Below, piece by piece: positions 1-7,315 of a DNA stretch of 9,474 bases (its first letter is position 1; every line of letters begins with the position of its first letter). The DNA comes from Clostridia bacterium. Lineage in GTDB: Bacteria; Bacillota; Clostridia; Oscillospirales; Acutalibacteraceae. The stretch lies in assembly GCA_900770165.1 (NCBI GenBank), contig CAAGJJ010000103.1, positions 1 to 9,474 on the forward strand, written 5' to 3'. The notes below the pieces were generated by a model that had not been told where the DNA came from, ran no database searches, and worked only from the letters and a program-made list of their open reading frames with translations. The position numbers and the translations under genes are program-made.

Positions 1-381
1 AAGTATGAAAATTGTTGCTATTGTAAAAGTCTTAAAATTCTTTCTTCCAACTTCTAATATTACAGTTTCATATCTTCTTTTATTTGGATTTTCTCTATAC
101 ACTACGCAAAGGGCAGAAGTATATAAAAGCCACTGATATCCACATGAACAGTCATAAATGCTACTTCCTGTCTTTAATCCTCTAGGCATTATGAGCAATT
201 TCAAAATGCTGTCAATGCTGTTTAATTTTTCTTCATCAAGAAAGTATTTATCGGATTTCCCGTCAAATATTTCAATGAATTTTTCACATTGTTTTATGAC
301 ATATTTTGGTACAGGAATTTCATGATTTGTCACTCTTCTGGCATATTCATAACTTTTGTGGGCAGCAAGCTGCCCTTTCAT
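1..381 (-). CDS. Phage terminase large subunit, N-terminal 127 residues (cut by window edge)
   Basis: Large terminase subunits are the ATPase/nuclease motors that cut concatemeric phage DNA and pump it into proheads. The minus-strand frame is open from ATG 379-381 to base 1, giving 127 residues with no stop. Residues 110-120 read EVGRKNFKTFT, which matches the Walker A-type 'xGRKNxKT' signature of phage terminase ATPases. It is preceded by GYQWLLYTSALCVVYREN and KRRYET, the usual adenine-binding lead-in of this family. An in-frame TAG lies three codons upstream (388-390), so ATG 381 is the first possible ATG. It overlaps the TGA of the preceding ORF as ATGA (378-381), a classic translational-coupling arrangement. 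The nuclease half lies outside the window. The family call is firm; whether the gene is intact beyond base 1 cannot be seen. Confidence 0.93.
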   Translation of the reverse strand, partial: MKGQLAAHKSYEYARRVTNHEIPVPKYVIKQCEKFIEIFDGKSDKYFLDEEKLNSIDSILKLLIMPRGLKTGSSIYDCSCGYQWLLYTSALCVVYRENPNKRRYETVILEVGRKNFKTFTIATIFIL

Positions 382-722
382 CGCGCACTATTCTCTTTTT
401 CAAAATGTGGTTCTGCGCTCGCGTTTTCACTTTGCTGAGAGTCATAAATTTTTTTATTTGCACCATTCTCAGTCCGTAAATTGCTAGCTGGTGCTACCCG
501 CCCACCTAAAATTTCGAGAAGTGGGGCAGGTTCGTCCTCATCTTGCCGGTCTCTAAGTGTTGTAATTATCTTCTTTTGGATTACACTCCGTTGTATATCA
601 ATTTCTGCCAAGTTGTTTGCAAGCAATATACGTATTACGTCAAAAGGCAACCTCATTGAACTGAATTTAAAAAGTTCATGTGATGTTGCCCTATTTTTGT
701 GTAAAAGTGGATACAATTCCAA
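378..722 (-). CDS. Unrecognised small ORF coupled to the terminase; positional small-terminase candidate, probably 5'-damaged
   Basis: I do not recognise this protein. It is 114 residues if started at TTG 722, or 92 from the internal ATG at 654-656. It has a helical-looking middle (LPFDVIRILLANNLAEIDIQ), then an acidic stretch RQDEDEPAPLLEILGG and a polar tail. Its TGA overlaps the terminase ATG by ATGA, which is the place of a small terminase subunit (TerS). TerS proteins are usually about 130-180 residues with an N-terminal DNA-binding helical domain; no such domain is visible here. The start is unconvincing: TGA stops the frame at 729-731, the TTG has its only purine run (AAAAGG) one base away, and the internal ATG has no Shine-Dalgarno sequence. 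I infer a truncated or frameshifted TerS, or a distinct small packaging accessory. Base use is somewhat richer in GC than the neighbouring LRR genes. Confidence 0.5.
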   Translation of the reverse strand: MELYPLLHKNRATSHELFKFSSMRLPFDVIRILLANNLAEIDIQRSVIQKKIITTLRDRQDEDEPAPLLEILGGRVAPASNLRTENGANKKIYDSQQSENASAEPHFEKENSAR

Positions 723-766
723 GCCTTTTCACGCGCTATTTTATTTTGCACATTTCATATCTTATT

Positions 767-780
767 TCGTAGCGCTTCGA
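767..780. repeat. Imperfect 14-bp palindrome at the cargo/terminase junction
   Basis: The sequence tcgtagcgcttcga is palindromic at 12 of 14 positions around a perfect AGCGCT core. It lies in the 83-base gap between the last LRR gene (stop 806-808) and the coupled ORF before the terminase. There is no T-run on either side, so it is not a convincing terminator. It could be a protein-binding site or chance. Confidence 0.3.
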
Positions 781-805
781 TATGTGTAAAACATAATATA
801 GCTTT

Positions 806-1492
806 TTATTTGCTGTTAAGCTTAGATGTATCTGCGTCACATTTATCTGAATTTATTTCAACTTTAGATATATTTTGGCCACAGAAAGTATCTTCTGTAT
901 AATTAGATGGTACATTTACTTTTTTTAGACTTAGACAGTCTTCAAATACATCTTTGCGATCTAAATCACTATTTCCTTTATAAGTTATGGATGATAAACC
1001 TATACACTCAGCAAATGCCTGTCTACCAATCTTAGTTACACTTGCAGGAATTTCTACTTTGTTTAAGCTTTTGCATCCTTGAAATGCATTATTGCCAATC
1101 TCTTTTACACTATCAGGAATAGTAATAGAAGTTACATATTTACACCCAGCAAATGCACTATTGCCAATCTTTGTTACACCATCTTCTATCTCTATAGATG
1201 TTATTTGATTTTTATAGGAATCCCAATGAGGCATTCTTATCGAAGAAAAATTGCGCATTTCCCCTTTATCTCTACATTTCTTAACTACCAATCTTCCTTT
1301 TTTTGTATCGAATGAAAAGGATATATTCTTACTTTCATCAATTTCTTCATAATATTCAGCAGCACCTTTTGAATGAGGATTTGCATTTGCACAATATCTA
1401 CCAAAACCTCCTGCAAATACATTCGTAGAAAATGCGGTTGATATTACTACCATTAACATTGCTATTAACACTGTTTTTTTGTATCTAATCAT
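806..1492 (-). CDS. Gene F: secreted BspA-like leucine-rich-repeat protein, 228 aa
   Basis: This is the last gene of the LRR operon. Residues 1-27 form a signal peptide (MIRYKK, hydrophobic core, STNVFA) with likely cleavage after Ala27. Residues 57-110 are an N-terminal cap of the type 'fSFDTKKGRLVV...W...ITSIEIEDGVTKIG'. Three LRR_5 repeats follow (IGNSAF 109, IGNNAF 132, IGRQAF 155). Residues about 170-212 form a C-terminal cap with YKGNSD, VFEDC and the signature VPSNYTEDTFCG, which is also found in gene B. No LPXTG, membrane anchor or catalytic motif is seen. BspA-family repeats mediate protein-protein binding outside the cell; the ligand here is unknown. I chose ATG 1490-1492, with AAGGGAA at 1501-1507 in front, over the in-frame TTG at 1510, because all the paralogues start at the equivalent MI-K/R motif. 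The start lies 20 bases after the stop of gene E. Confidence 0.93.
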   Translation of the reverse strand: MIRYKKTVLIAMLMVVISTAFSTNVFAGGFGRYCANANPHSKGAAEYYEEIDESKNISFSFDTKKGRLVVKKCRDKGEMRNFSSIRMPHWDSYKNQITSIEIEDGVTKIGNSAFAGCKYVTSITIPDSVKEIGNNAFQGCKSLNKVEIPASVTKIGRQAFAECIGLSSITYKGNSDLDRKDVFEDCLSLKKVNVPSNYTEDTFCGQNISKVEINSDKCDADTSKLNSK

Positions 1493-1500
1493 TGAATTAT

Positions 1501-1507
1501 TTCCCTT
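1501..1507 (-). promoter_or_regulatory. Ribosome binding site of gene F
   Basis: AAGGGAA lies 8 bases upstream of ATG 1492. It decides the start against the upstream TTG 1510, which would lie downstream of no comparable site. The context matches that of gene E (AAGGAAATGATTCAATG versus AAGGGAAATAATTCAATG), which suggests the genes arose by duplication including their translation signals. Confidence 0.75.
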
Positions 1508-1512
1508 CAATT

Positions 1513-4236
1513 TTATTGTTTATGAATGTCTACAGGACATCCAATAATTGCATTATAACCTACTATCAACCCTTCTGGAATAAATAGGTCCTTTAAATTT
1601 GTACACCCCAGAAGTGCATAAGCACAAATGTTTGTTGTGTTGTTTTGTATTGTTAATTTATCTAAACTTGTACATCCCATAAATGCATACTCACCAATCT
1701 TTGTTACTCTTGCAGGAATTGTTAGTTCTTGGTTGTTGCTGCTATTTCCCAGTTTTGTGCACCCCAGGAATGCATATTTATCAATCGTTTTGACGGTTTC
1801 AGGAATATCTATATGTTCTAAGTCGATACATGCCATAAATGCCATCTCACCAATCTCACATCCAACATCATCTCGTTCTTCGTGTTCTGCTATGGTTACT
1901 CTCTTTAAATTTACACATCCCATAAATGCACTTTTACCAATTTTTCTTACACTATTGTTTGGAATGCTTACTGTTTGTAAACTTTTATAACTACTAAATG
2001 CCCCTTCATTAATCTCGTCTACATCATTATTTATAGTTACATTCTCTATTTGTAAACCGCCAAATATGTTCTTGAAACTTCCAATAATGTTTTTTCCTAT
2101 TATTATTGTTTTTAATTTTTTACACTTATCAAATGCACGTTCACCTATTCTTTCTACACTATTCGGTATGGATAAATTATTTAGCGATTTACATCCTGAA
2201 AATGCACCTTCACCAATCTCTTTTACACTATTAAAGTTCTCTACCGTCTCTAATTTTTCGCAGTCCTTAAATGTCCATTCTTTAATATATTTTACTTTAT
2301 CTGAGATAGTTACTTTTAATAAATCTTTACAATTAAGAAATGCACATTGACCAATGGATTCTACACTATTTGGAATGGTTATAGTGTGCTGGTCATTGTT
2401 CGGATTCGGATTGTTAGTTATGGAAGTTAAGTTTGTGCAGTTCATAAATGCATAATCACCGATCTTCGTTATCTGACCTAAGATTTTTACTGTTTTTAAG
2501 GCTGTACGGCCCAAAAATGCCTTATTGCCAATCTCTTTTACATCATTGTTTATAGTTACATTTTCTATCGGTAAATCGCCAAATATATCATTGAAATTTT
2601 CAACGATTTTGCTGTTTCCTATTGTTATTGTTTTTAAGCTTTTACATTTATCAAATGCACGTTCACCTATTCTTTCTACACTATTTGGTATGGATAAATT
2701 ATCTAAAGCTTCGCAGCCTGAAAATGCACATTGACCAATGGATTCTACACTATTTGGAATGGTTATAGTGTTCTGGATATTTTCCGGATCGTTAGTTATG
2801 GAAGTTAATCTTGTGCAGTTTTTAAATGCATTATCACCAATCTTTGTTATTTGACCTAAGATGCTTACTTTTCTTAAGTCTGTGCAGTCATTAAATGCAT
2901 TATCATTAATTTCTTTCTTTATTTCTACACCGACAGGATTATCGATATTAGCTCCAGCAACAACGGTAATGCCTTTGTTTATTGTTACTTTCCTTATGGC
3001 ACTACATCCTTGAAATGCATGAGAACCAATATTTTCTACACTTTCTGGAATGACTATTCTATCGTTATCGTTTAGACCATTGGTAATTGTGTACCGCAAA
3101 CTTTTGCAGTCCAAAAATGCACCTTTACCAATCTTTTTAACACCATCACCAATTTTTATAGAAGTTAAGCCCGAGCAGCCAGCAAATGCCCCTACACCAA
3201 TGGAGGTTACACTATCATGGATAGTAATAGATTGTAAGTCCGTGCAGCCTTTAAATGTAAATGGACTAATTACTTTAACATTATTAGGAATATTGTTACG
3301 GATATTATTAATAGAATTTAAGCCCGTGCAGCCTTCAAATGCACTTTCCCCAATCTCTTTTACACCATCAGGAATAGTAATAGAAGTTAAGCCCGTGCAG
3401 CCTTTAAATGCACCTTTCCCAATCTTCGTTACACTGTTTGGAATGGTTATAGTGTTCTGGATATTTTCCGGATCGTTAGTTATGGAAGTTAAGCTTGTGC
3501 AATCAGCAAATGCCCCTTCACCAATCTTTGTTACTCTATCAGAAATGGTTACAGAAGTTAAGCCCGTACATCTAGTAAATACATTATTGCCAATCCTTGT
3601 TACACCATCACCAATTTTTATAGAAGTTAAGCCCGTGCAGCCATTAAATGCACCATCACCAATCTCTTTAACACTATCAGGAATGGTAACAGTAGTTAAG
3701 CTTGAGCAGTTATAAAATGCGCCTTTACCAATCTCTGTAACACCTTGTGGGATTGTTATATTTCTTAAGTTTGTGCAATCAGCAAATGCCCATTCACCAA
3801 TGTATGTGACATTGTTTGGAATGGTTATATTGTTATCGTTTTGATCGTTAGTTATGAAAGTTAAATTTCTGCAGTTCTTAAATGTATTGTCACCAATCTT
3901 TGTTAACTTACTATTATTAACATCTTCGAATTCTACTGTCTTTAATCCTGTAAACCCTTCAAAAGTTCCCTCAAGATTTTTGATTTCTGGTGAAATTTCT
4001 GCTTCTTTAATCTTATTTATTGGTATATTGCCTTCAATTTTTGCTTTACCTGTTTTTGAATAACCTTTTTTCAAAATTGTTTTATAATATGGTTCTTCAA
4101 CATCGTCCGTATATCTAGCGATAGGGACTGTGTTGATTTTCTTATTATCGCAGCATGCAAATACATTCGTAGAAAATGCAGTTGACATTATCAACATTGA
4201 CATGGCTATAGAAATTATTTTTTTGTATTTAATCAT
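1513..4236 (-). CDS. Gene E: large secreted BspA-like LRR protein, 907 aa
   Basis: This is the largest cargo protein. Residues 1-28 are a signal peptide (MIKYKKIISIAM...STNVFA). Cys29 directly follows Ala28, so 'NVFAC' could be a weak lipobox, although Phe at -2 is atypical and I favour ordinary secretion. After a short non-repeat region (about 30-95), some 30 LRR_5 repeats run from about residue 98 to 900, each with the core IxIPxSVxxIGxxAFxxCxxL. Repeat length is mostly 23 residues. It is broken by Asn-rich loop insertions such as ITNDPENIQN (252-261 and 480-489) and TNNPNPNNDQH (607-617). Residues 458-582 are copied again at 584-755. No anchor or enzyme motif is seen. Such a solenoid would be a long curved adhesion or binding surface. 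It lies 35 bases after gene D with AAGGAA at 4245-4250 before ATG 4236. Confidence 0.95.
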   Translation of the reverse strand: MIKYKKIISIAMSMLIMSTAFSTNVFACCDNKKINTVPIARYTDDVEEPYYKTILKKGYSKTGKAKIEGNIPINKIKEAEISPEIKNLEGTFEGFTGLKTVEFEDVNNSKLTKIGDNTFKNCRNLTFITNDQNDNNITIPNNVTYIGEWAFADCTNLRNITIPQGVTEIGKGAFYNCSSLTTVTIPDSVKEIGDGAFNGCTGLTSIKIGDGVTRIGNNVFTRCTGLTSVTISDRVTKIGEGAFADCTSLTSITNDPENIQNTITIPNSVTKIGKGAFKGCTGLTSITIPDGVKEIGESAFEGCTGLNSINNIRNNIPNNVKVISPFTFKGCTDLQSITIHDSVTSIGVGAFAGCSGLTSIKIGDGVKKIGKGAFLDCKSLRYTITNGLNDNDRIVIPESVENIGSHAFQGCSAIRKVTINKGITVVAGANIDNPVGVEIKKEINDNAFNDCTDLRKVSILGQITKIGDNAFKNCTRLTSITNDPENIQNTITIPNSVESIGQCAFSGCEALDNLSIPNSVERIGERAFDKCKSLKTITIGNSKIVENFNDIFGDLPIENVTINNDVKEIGNKAFLGRTALKTVKILGQITKIGDYAFMNCTNLTSITNNPNPNNDQHTITIPNSVESIGQCAFLNCKDLLKVTISDKVKYIKEWTFKDCEKLETVENFNSVKEIGEGAFSGCKSLNNLSIPNSVERIGERAFDKCKKLKTIIIGKNIIGSFKNIFGGLQIENVTINNDVDEINEGAFSSYKSLQTVSIPNNSVRKIGKSAFMGCVNLKRVTIAEHEERDDVGCEIGEMAFMACIDLEHIDIPETVKTIDKYAFLGCTKLGNSSNNQELTIPARVTKIGEYAFMGCTSLDKLTIQNNTTNICAYALLGCTNLKDLFIPEGLIVGYNAIIGCPVDIHKQ
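1972..2865 (-). repeat. Duplicated multi-repeat block inside gene E
   Basis: Residues 458-582 (bases 2491-2865) recur as residues 584-755 (bases 1972-2487). Both copies share, in the same order, the segments ILGQITKIGD, TITIPNSVESIGQCAF, NLSIPNSVERIGERAFDKC, an unusual repeat ending FNDIFG or FKNIFG, and IENVTINNDV. The second copy carries about two extra repeats (about 634-680) inserted after IGQCAF. This is a segmental duplication of a whole group of repeats rather than of single repeats. Confidence 0.85.
2753..3492 (-). repeat. Exact 56-base repeat pair within gene E (2753-2808 and 3437-3492)
   Basis: Bases 2753-2808 and 3437-3492 are identical over 56 bases. They encode the tract around TSITNDPENIQN plus the following TITIPNS. 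The identity extends further on both sides with single mismatches. Perfect DNA identity between non-adjacent repeats points to recent copying or gene conversion inside the gene. Confidence 0.85.
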
Positions 4237-4271
4237 TGAATCATTTCCTTACTTCTAATCATTAAATAGAA

Positions 4272-5831
4272 TTACGGTCTTTCTTCTTTCTTTGCCCTTA
4301 TGCAGCCATAAAATACGTCTTCACCATAATACATTTGATATCTACTATTTGGGAGACTTACATTTTCTAAGTTTGTACAGCCATAAAATGCACGGTCACC
4401 CATTCTTTTTAAACTATCTGGGATATATACCGTTTCTAAGTTTTTTAAATGGGCGAAAGTATTCTCGCCAGTATCTTCTACACCTTCATGAATCTTTATT
4501 GATTTTATTTCACTGCTGTATCCATTCCAAGGAGAACGTTCTATCTTTCCTAAGCCATAAATATCCAGTTTACCATTTGTTTCATTAAATTTATAAGTTA
4601 AATTATCTCCACATGTACCCTCAGGTTCACATGGGTCAATAGACTTTGGGGTTATGCCTTGTGGGAAAGCATCTTTGTCAAATTTTGTTCCTTTATAAAT
4701 TTCTACCTTTGTTAAGTTTTCACATCCAATAAATGCATCTTTACTAATTTGTTTTATACTTTTAGGAGATTTTACATATTTTAAACTTGTGCAATTTTGA
4801 AATGCATTAGTGTCAATATTTCTTGCTCCTTCTTTTATTTCTAATTCTTCTAAAGAGAAGCAATTATTGAATGTATGTTTATTAATATTATTTACACTAC
4901 CTGGGATGGTTATAGACTTTAAACTCGTGCAGGTATCAAATGCCTTTTCACCAATCTTTTTCACACTATTTGGAATATCTATGCTTTCTAAATTTGAACA
5001 ACTCATAAATGTTCCATTTCCGATTTCTGTTACACTACATGGGATATTTATAGATGTTAAGTTTTCACAGCCAGTGAATGCGTTCTTACCAATCTTTTTC
5101 ACACTATTTGGAATATCTATGCTTTCTAAATTTGAACAACTCATAAATGCTCCATTTCCGATTTCTGTTACGCTACTTGGGATATTTATAGATGTTAAGT
5201 TTTCACAGCTAGCGAATGCGTTCTCACCAATCTTTTTCACACCATTTTTAATATCTACGCTTTCTAAATTTGAACAACTCATAAATGCTCCATTTCCGAT
5301 TTCTGTTACGCTACCTGGGATATTTATAGATGTTAATTTTTTACAGCTAGCGAATGCGTTCTCACCAATTTCTTCCACGCTATTTGGAATAGTTATGCTT
5401 TTTAATTTTGAACAGCTCATAAATGCTCCATTTCCGATTTCTGTTACACTATCGGGGATATTTATAGATGTTAAGTTTATACATCCAGCAAATGCGTTAT
5501 CACCAATTTCATCCACGCTATTTGGTATGTATCCTACAGAGTGTAAATTTCTGCATCCCTCAAACGTACCAGCAAGACTGCATACCCCTTGTTCAATATC
5601 TACATTTCTAATATCATTTCTAATATCTTTGTTTGATTTTGAAGCTATTGGACCATATCCTGAATAGGTATGTAATACAGTTAATCTTCCATTGTCATCC
5701 AACTTATAAGGTCTTTCATCTTGTTCTGGTAAATTTCCATCCATAGCAAATGCATTCATAGAAAATGTAGTTGCCATTATTACCATTAACATTGCTATAG
5801 AAATTATTTTTTTGTATTTCTTGATATTCAT
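4272..5831 (-). CDS. Gene D: secreted BspA-like LRR protein with a second internal cap, 519 aa
   Basis: Residues 1-29 are a signal peptide (MNIKKYKKIISIAM...MNAFA). An N-terminal cap (about 41-90, YKLDDNGRLTV) is followed by about 13 LRR_5 repeats to residue 390. Repeats between 116 and 299 alternate two types (NLTSINIPxSVTEIGNGAFM and SCSNLESIDIPNSVKKIG), giving a 46-residue period. At 405-460 a second cap begins (GTCGDNLTYKFNETNG, then KLDIYGLGKIERSPWNGY). It resembles the start of other clostridial LRR proteins and leads into three more repeats up to residue 510. The protein therefore looks like two LRR proteins fused head to tail. No anchor or enzymatic motif is visible. ATG 5831 lies 17 bases after the stop of gene C, and the AAAGGA ribosome binding site touches that stop, so translation is probably coupled. 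Confidence 0.95.
   Translation of the reverse strand: MNIKKYKKIISIAMLMVIMATTFSMNAFAMDGNLPEQDERPYKLDDNGRLTVLHTYSGYGPIASKSNKDIRNDIRNVDIEQGVCSLAGTFEGCRNLHSVGYIPNSVDEIGDNAFAGCINLTSINIPDSVTEIGNGAFMSCSKLKSITIPNSVEEIGENAFASCKKLTSINIPGSVTEIGNGAFMSCSNLESVDIKNGVKKIGENAFASCENLTSINIPSSVTEIGNGAFMSCSNLESIDIPNSVKKIGKNAFTGCENLTSINIPCSVTEIGNGTFMSCSNLESIDIPNSVKKIGEKAFDTCTSLKSITIPGSVNNINKHTFNNCFSLEELEIKEGARNIDTNAFQNCTSLKYVKSPKSIKQISKDAFIGCENLTKVEIYKGTKFDKDAFPQGITPKSIDPCEPEGTCGDNLTYKFNETNGKLDIYGLGKIERSPWNGYSSEIKSIKIHEGVEDTGENTFAHLKNLETVYIPDSLKRMGDRAFYGCTNLENVSLPNSRYQMYYGEDVFYGCIRAKKEERP
4935..5486 (-). repeat. 138-base tandem repeat array in gene D
   Basis: The tract gaacaactcataaatg recurs at 4996, 5134, 5272 and (with one change) 5410, exactly 138 bases apart. 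Each unit encodes 46 residues, that is two LRRs of alternating type, and the units are nearly identical at DNA level. The array covers about four units, with a half unit at the N-terminal end. Near identity implies recent tandem expansion, and copy number is likely to vary between strains. Confidence 0.9.
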
Positions 5832-5848
5832 TTAGTTATTTCCTTTCT

Positions 5849-6622
5849 TTACTTTTGTTCTACACTATTTTGAATATGAAAACCATTACAATGATTAGCA
5901 AATATATTTTTTATACTACTATGCAAATCACAGTTGCTCAGATTAGTTACGGATGTTAAGTTTGTACAATTTGCAAATGCCTTTTTACCAATCTCTGTTA
6001 CACTATTAGGTATAGTAATAGAAGTTAAGCCCGTGCAGCCTTCAAATGCATATTCCCCAATCTCTGTTACACTATTAGGTATAGTAATAGAAGTTAAGCC
6101 CGTGCAGCCTTGAAATGCCCTTTCCCCAATGTATTCTACACTGTCAGGGATAGTGATAGAAGTTAAGTCTTTACGATTTTTAAATTCCCTATCAGCAATG
6201 GATGTTACACCACTTGGAATATAAGTAGAATAAGGTACAGATTGATAAACAGGAGTAGTTATACAGTCAATAGCTACTTTATGTTCCTCAGGTTTAGGTT
6301 TATCGTCAGTAGCTCCTTTATTTTCTGTCTTAGATTCAGGTTTACAATTTTTGTTGTTATCATCATCTTTTTTACAACAACAACCGCAACAACCATTAAA
6401 TGTAATGTCACACTTAATATTGTTCTCTACTTTGACTGCTGAAATATCCCCTACAGATACAAGATTCTGACCTTCTTTTTCACCGCAACAGTCCTTAAAG
6501 GTATTCTTTACCTTGACACATGAAGAGTTTCCCCCAGCAAATACATCTACAGAAAACGTAGTTGCGATCATTGTCATTATCAGTATAGCTGAAACTATTT
6601 TTTTACATTTGTTTTTAATCAT
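5849..6622 (-). CDS. Gene C: secreted BspA-like LRR protein with a cysteine-rich N-terminal domain, 257 aa
   Basis: Residues 1-29 are a signal peptide (MIKNKCKKIV...SVDVFA), close to that of gene B. Residues 30-120 are not LRR. They are rich in cysteine (C35, C45-C46, C71, then C78 C79 G C81 C82 C83, and C93), followed by a Lys/Asp/Asn/Glu-rich linker (about 84-114). Four LRR_5 repeats follow (IADREF 142, IGERAF 165, IGEYAF 188, IGKKAF 211), two of them encoded by almost identical 69-base units. A short non-repeat tail ends the protein. The cysteine cluster could bind metal, form disulfides or be lipid or thiol modified; nothing in the sequence decides this. ATG 6622 lies 11 bases after the stop of gene B, whose TAG overlaps the AGGAG ribosome binding site, so B and C are probably translationally coupled. 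Confidence 0.93.
   Translation of the reverse strand: MIKNKCKKIVSAILIMTMIATTFSVDVFAGGNSSCVKVKNTFKDCCGEKEGQNLVSVGDISAVKVENNIKCDITFNGCCGCCCKKDDDNNKNCKPESKTENKGATDDKPKPEEHKVAIDCITTPVYQSVPYSTYIPSGVTSIADREFKNRKDLTSITIPDSVEYIGERAFQGCTGLTSITIPNSVTEIGEYAFEGCTGLTSITIPNSVTEIGKKAFANCTNLTSVTNLSNCDLHSSIKNIFANHCNGFHIQNSVEQK
5988..6111 (-). repeat. Near-exact 69-base tandem repeat in gene C
   Basis: Bases 5988-6042 and 6057-6111 are identical over 55 bases at a period of 69, encoding two copies of a 23-residue LRR (GCTGLTSITIPNSVTEIGE). Part of the unit (tagaagttaagcccgtgcag) also occurs several times in gene E, for example around 3160, 3315 and 3380. Confidence 0.85.
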
Positions 6623-6633
6623 TAAAAAAGCTC

Positions 6634-7266
6634 CTATTCTTTTGTTACTTTTATTCCACAGAAAGTATCACCTTTATAATCAATGGGTACTTTTACTTCG
6701 TTTAATTGAGGACAATCATCAAATACATGGGAAGACATAAGATTGAAGTCATTTCTCGTAACGATTGGATCGCTCTTACCTTGATAAGTTACCTTCGTTA
6801 AGCCTGTACACTCAGCAAATGCGCAAACACCAATCGTGGTTACACTATTAGGAATAGTAATAGATTTTAAGCTTTTGCAATTAAAAAATGTAAACTGTCC
6901 TATTCTTTTCACACTATTAGGAATGGTTACGGATTTTAATCTTGGGGAGTTACGAAATTCACAATCACCAATCATGGTTATACCATTGTTTATCTTTACA
7001 GACTTTAGTTCATGTTGCTCCCATCTATGACGTGGCTCGTAACATTCATACTCCATCTCTGCGCAACACCCTATCTTTCCTTCCCCAGAAATCACTAGTT
7101 CACCAGTAGATTTGTTAAATGAATATCTTTCATCATCCGTTATAAATAATTCTTCACAGTCATCATCAAAACTACAGTATGCAAATACATTTGTAGAAAA
7201 CACAATTGCAATCATAGTCATTAGCAGCATAGCCGATACTATTTTCTTACATTTATTTTTTATCAT
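6634..7266 (-). CDS. Gene B: secreted BspA-like LRR protein, 210 aa, first gene of the B-F operon
   Basis: Residues 1-29 are a signal peptide (MIKNKCKKIVSAM...STNVFA). Residues 47-100 form the N-terminal cap (RYSFNKSTGELVISGEGKIG, a Cys/Glu-rich loop, RWEQHELKSVKINNGITMIG). Three LRR_5 repeats follow (IGDCEF 99, IGQFTF 122, IGVCAF 145). The C-terminal cap at about 158-208 has YQGKSD, HVFDDC and VPIDYKGDTFCG, as in gene F. The frame is open further upstream to 7344, but I chose ATG 7266. It directly precedes the signal peptide and has AAAGGAG at 7276-7282, and the upstream extension overlaps the likely promoter. No wall anchor or catalytic motif is seen. The role is inferred from the family: extracellular protein binding. 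Confidence 0.93.
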   Translation of the reverse strand: MIKNKCKKIVSAMLLMTMIAIVFSTNVFAYCSFDDDCEELFITDDERYSFNKSTGELVISGEGKIGCCAEMEYECYEPRHRWEQHELKSVKINNGITMIGDCEFRNSPRLKSVTIPNSVKRIGQFTFFNCKSLKSITIPNSVTTIGVCAFAECTGLTKVTYQGKSDPIVTRNDFNLMSSHVFDDCPQLNEVKVPIDYKGDTFCGIKVTKE

Positions 7267-7275
7267 TTTAAATAT

Positions 7276-7282
7276 CTCCTTT
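7276..7282 (-). promoter_or_regulatory. Ribosome binding site of gene B
   Basis: AAAGGAG lies 9 bases before ATG 7266. It supports this start over the longer in-frame extension to 7344. Confidence 0.8.
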
Positions 7283-7315
7283 CTGAAAATCATGTGAAAA
7301 TACCACACAATTATA

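Noticed and set aside
481..789. Plus-strand ORF of 102 aa overlapping the pre-terminase ORF
   Set aside because: It runs antisense to the coupled minus-strand ORF and has no ribosome binding site. All phage genes here are on the minus strand.
3050..3715. Long plus-strand ORF (221 aa) opposite gene E
   Set aside because: It is the antisense of regular LRR repeats; periodic sequence keeps the opposite frame open. It has no ribosome binding site or family resemblance.
4810..5667. Plus-strand ORF of 285 aa opposite gene D
   Set aside because: Its apparent repeats are the mirror of the 138-base array. No signal for translation and no recognisable domain.
4935..6111. CRISPR-like regular repeats
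   Set aside because: The repeats are contiguous coding LRR units of 69 or 138 bases in frame, without unique spacers.
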